This document shows positions 6,916 to 8,134 of a DNA stretch of 8,134 nucleotides, one piece after another (position 1 is the first letter of the stretch; every line of letters starts with the position of its first letter). The translations under genes and the position numbers were made by a program. The stretch comes from CAZVXI01 sp964631295 (GTDB lineage: Bacteria; Planctomycetota; Phycisphaerae; Phycisphaerales; SM1A02). The stretch lies in contig CAZVXI010000145.1 in NCBI GenBank assembly GCA_964631295.1, positions 1 to 8,134 of the forward strand, read 5' to 3'. The notes under the pieces were generated by a model. That model did not search any database and was not told the origin of the DNA. It was given only the letters and a program-made list of their open reading frames with translations.

Positions 6916-6947
6916 GATGATGCGCGGGCATCATCATCCGCGCATCA
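6916..6947 (-). other. Overlapping alternative stem-loops starting at the fliP stop codon
   Basis: Two inverted repeats share an arm. Stem A pairs 6918-6927 (TGATGCGCGG) with 6938-6947 (CCGCGCATCA): 10 perfect bp, 10-base loop, and its 5' arm in the RNA begins with the fliP TGA. Stem B pairs 6916-6923 (GATGATGC) with 6928-6935 (GCATCATC): 8 perfect bp with a 4-base loop. Both use bases 6918-6923, so they cannot form together. No U-run follows, so an intrinsic terminator is unlikely. The element sits in the 97-bp fliP-fliQ gap, about 69 bases ahead of the fliQ ATG. A role in mRNA processing, stability or coupling is possible; chance is not excluded. Confidence 0.5.
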
Positions 6948-7844
6948 GATGAATCCCGCTCCCAGCAGCGATGCTGCTGAAGTTGCAACATCTACTTGCG
7001 CCACACTGCTCATCAACGTGCCGACAATCAACTGCCAGCCATCAACCAGCACGAACAGCAGCAACTTGAATGGCAGTGAAATCAATACAGGCGGGAGCAT
7101 GAGCATGCCCATCGATATCAACATGCTTGCGATCACCATGTCGATCACGAGAAACGGCAGGTAGACACGGAAGCCCATCAGGAACGAGACTTTCAGTTCG
7201 CTCAGAATGTAAGCGGGAATCAGAGACAGAAGATCGACATCAGCCCGCGTGAGTTTCTCCGGCTCTGATGTGTCAATGCCACGATAGTTGAGCATCATGT
7301 ACACGCCCGACCAGTTGCCCGTGGCTTCAATCTGGTTGAACATGAAATCGCGCAGCGGCTGGACAGTGTTGGCCCAGGCGACTTCGTAGTTCATCTCTTC
7401 GCCGTCCGCATAGGGCTTCACGCCCTCAACATACATGCGCTTCATTGTGGGCGCCATGACAACGAGCGTGATGAACAGCGCCAGCCCGACGACTACCTGG
7501 CTTGGTGGCAGCCCCTGCGTGCCGAGTGCCTGGCGAAGCAGCCCGAGCACGATGATGATCCGTGTGAAGCAGGTGCAGAGAATCAGAATCGACGGCACGA
7601 GCGACAGCACTGTCAACAGCAAAAGGACATTGAGCGATGCGCTCAGGCCGTTCTCAGTACCCGGCAGCGCGTTGCCTGCATCTTCGAGCATCAACAGCGG
7701 ATTGAGTTCGGCAAAGTCACTCGCAGGATCAGCCGTCGCGATGGATTCCGATGCCCCGTCCTGCGCGTGCACGGGCATCGCGAGGCAGGCGATTGCGCAC
7801 ATCGCCGCGAGCAGGTGCATCGTCATGAGTCGGGACACTTGCAT
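6945..7844 (-). CDS. fliP: Flagellar export gate protein FliP
   Basis: FliP is the core pentameric subunit of the export gate in the inner membrane. The product is 299 residues against about 245 in E. coli. Residues 1-27 look like a cleavable signal peptide: basic start, hydrophobic stretch at about 11-23, and VHA before Gln28, in keeping with the known processing of FliP. A variable segment at about 28-65 precedes hydrophobic helices at about 68-103, 113-131, 220-248 and 252-275. The family hallmark runs from IPAYILSELK (209-218) through YLPFLVIDMVIASM (228-241) and SMGMLMLPPV to SLPFKLLLFVLVDGW (256-270). The periplasmic loop at about 140-205 is some ten residues longer than in E. coli. The ATG at 7844-7842 is 4 bp after the fliO-like stop and has GGAG eleven bases upstream; Met7 and Met9 are less likely because they would shorten the signal peptide. 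The identification is certain. Confidence 0.97.
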   Translation of the reverse strand: MQVSRLMTMHLLAAMCAIACLAMPVHAQDGASESIATADPASDFAELNPLLMLEDAGNALPGTENGLSASLNVLLLLTVLSLVPSILILCTCFTRIIIVLGLLRQALGTQGLPPSQVVVGLALFITLVVMAPTMKRMYVEGVKPYADGEEMNYEVAWANTVQPLRDFMFNQIEATGNWSGVYMMLNYRGIDTSEPEKLTRADVDLLSLIPAYILSELKVSFLMGFRVYLPFLVIDMVIASMLISMGMLMLPPVLISLPFKLLLFVLVDGWQLIVGTLMSSVAQVDVATSAASLLGAGFI

Positions 7845-7848
7845 TTGC

Positions 7849-8134
7849 CTACGCGCTCCGATTCACTCGCAAAAGGCCAAAGCCCGGCGTTGGGCGCGTC
7901 AGATCCACGACATCACTGTCGTCGGGGTTTCGTCGCAAGCGAGGAAGACGCCCGGATGGTCGCTCGTCGGGCTGGTCGTACTCTTGACTGAACTGGTTGA
8001 GCATCGCTTTGAAACGCGTCGCCTGCCGGCCGTTCGATCCTTCTTCAACGCGGGCAAGCAATGCTGCCACGTCGTTCGGATCAGACACTTCTGCCAGTGG
8101 CGACATGCGTCCATCGCCCTGATGGACGAGTACG
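7849..8134 (-). CDS. fliO: Probable FliO-like flagellar assembly protein, C-terminal part (5' end beyond window)
   Basis: The frame is open from the right edge to TAG at 7851-7849, giving 94 visible residues. FliO is a small single-span membrane protein that helps FliP assemble, and its gene normally sits directly before fliP, as here with a 4-bp gap. The visible start (VLVHQGDGRMSPLAEVSDPND, then VAALL) fits the small cytoplasmic FliO domain, whose pattern is a short hydrophobic strand, a polar turn and a second strand. The remainder is polar: RFKAMLNQFSQEYD, then an Arg/Pro/Asp-rich tail ending LLRVNRSA. No membrane segment is visible; it would lie off the window. An internal ATG at 8106 has no Shine-Dalgarno and would begin inside the presumed domain, so it is not taken as the start. 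The assignment rests mainly on position, since FliO sequences are weakly conserved; an unrelated hypothetical flagellar protein is the alternative. Confidence 0.65.
   Translation of the reverse strand, partial: VLVHQGDGRMSPLAEVSDPNDVAALLARVEEGSNGRQATRFKAMLNQFSQEYDQPDERPSGRLPRLRRNPDDSDVVDLTRPTPGFGLLRVNRSA

Noticed and set aside
1..8134. Search for a new mobile, defence, CRISPR, tRNA or insertion element.
   Set aside because: The whole window is accounted for by flagellar genes with short gaps; I saw no repeat arrays, transposase motifs, tRNA-like folds or composition breaks.

Overview
The window holds a compact, single-strand (minus) flagellar biosynthesis operon cut at both ends. Read in the direction of transcription (high to low coordinate) the order is fliO-like (3' end only) - fliP - fliQ - fliR - flhB - flhA - flhF - flhG (5' part only). 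Almost every base is coding. Gaps are 4, 97, 24, -8 (overlap), 22, 57 and 4 bp, and I see no transcription terminator or convincing promoter inside, so the genes are probably one transcript that starts upstream of the right edge and continues past the left edge.

Right half (about 4675-8134): FliP, FliQ and FliR form the export gate of the flagellar type III secretion system in the inner membrane. The preceding fragment looks like the cytoplasmic tail of FliO, the assembly factor for FliP. FlhB, the substrate-specificity switch, wraps the gate; its autocleavage motif reads NPEH where most of the family has NPTH. Middle (2493-4652): FlhA, the proton-linked export channel and chaperone-docking platform, carries a full FHIPEP signature. 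Left part (1-2435): FlhF, an SRP-type GTPase, and FlhG, a MinD-type ATPase, which set where and how many flagella are built. Both have unusually long low-complexity linkers, and both start with non-ATG codons (GTG and TTG) behind strong Shine-Dalgarno sequences, whereas the five complete export genes all start with ATG.

The organism is a moderately GC-rich (roughly 60% by eye) flagellated bacterium. The gene order fliOPQR-flhB-flhA-flhF-flhG occurs in many phyla and does not settle the lineage. The style of FliP, the long FlhF linker and the divergent FlhB cleavage site make me lean towards Planctomycetota (perhaps Phycisphaerae), but this is a guess from memory of family sequences, not a demonstrated assignment.

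I did not find a new mobile, defence or CRISPR system, tRNA, rRNA or insertion sequence. The points worth a second look are variants on a known machine: the NPEH site, the FlhG linker, the start-codon pattern of flhF/flhG, and a pair of mutually exclusive RNA hairpins that begin exactly at the fliP stop codon.
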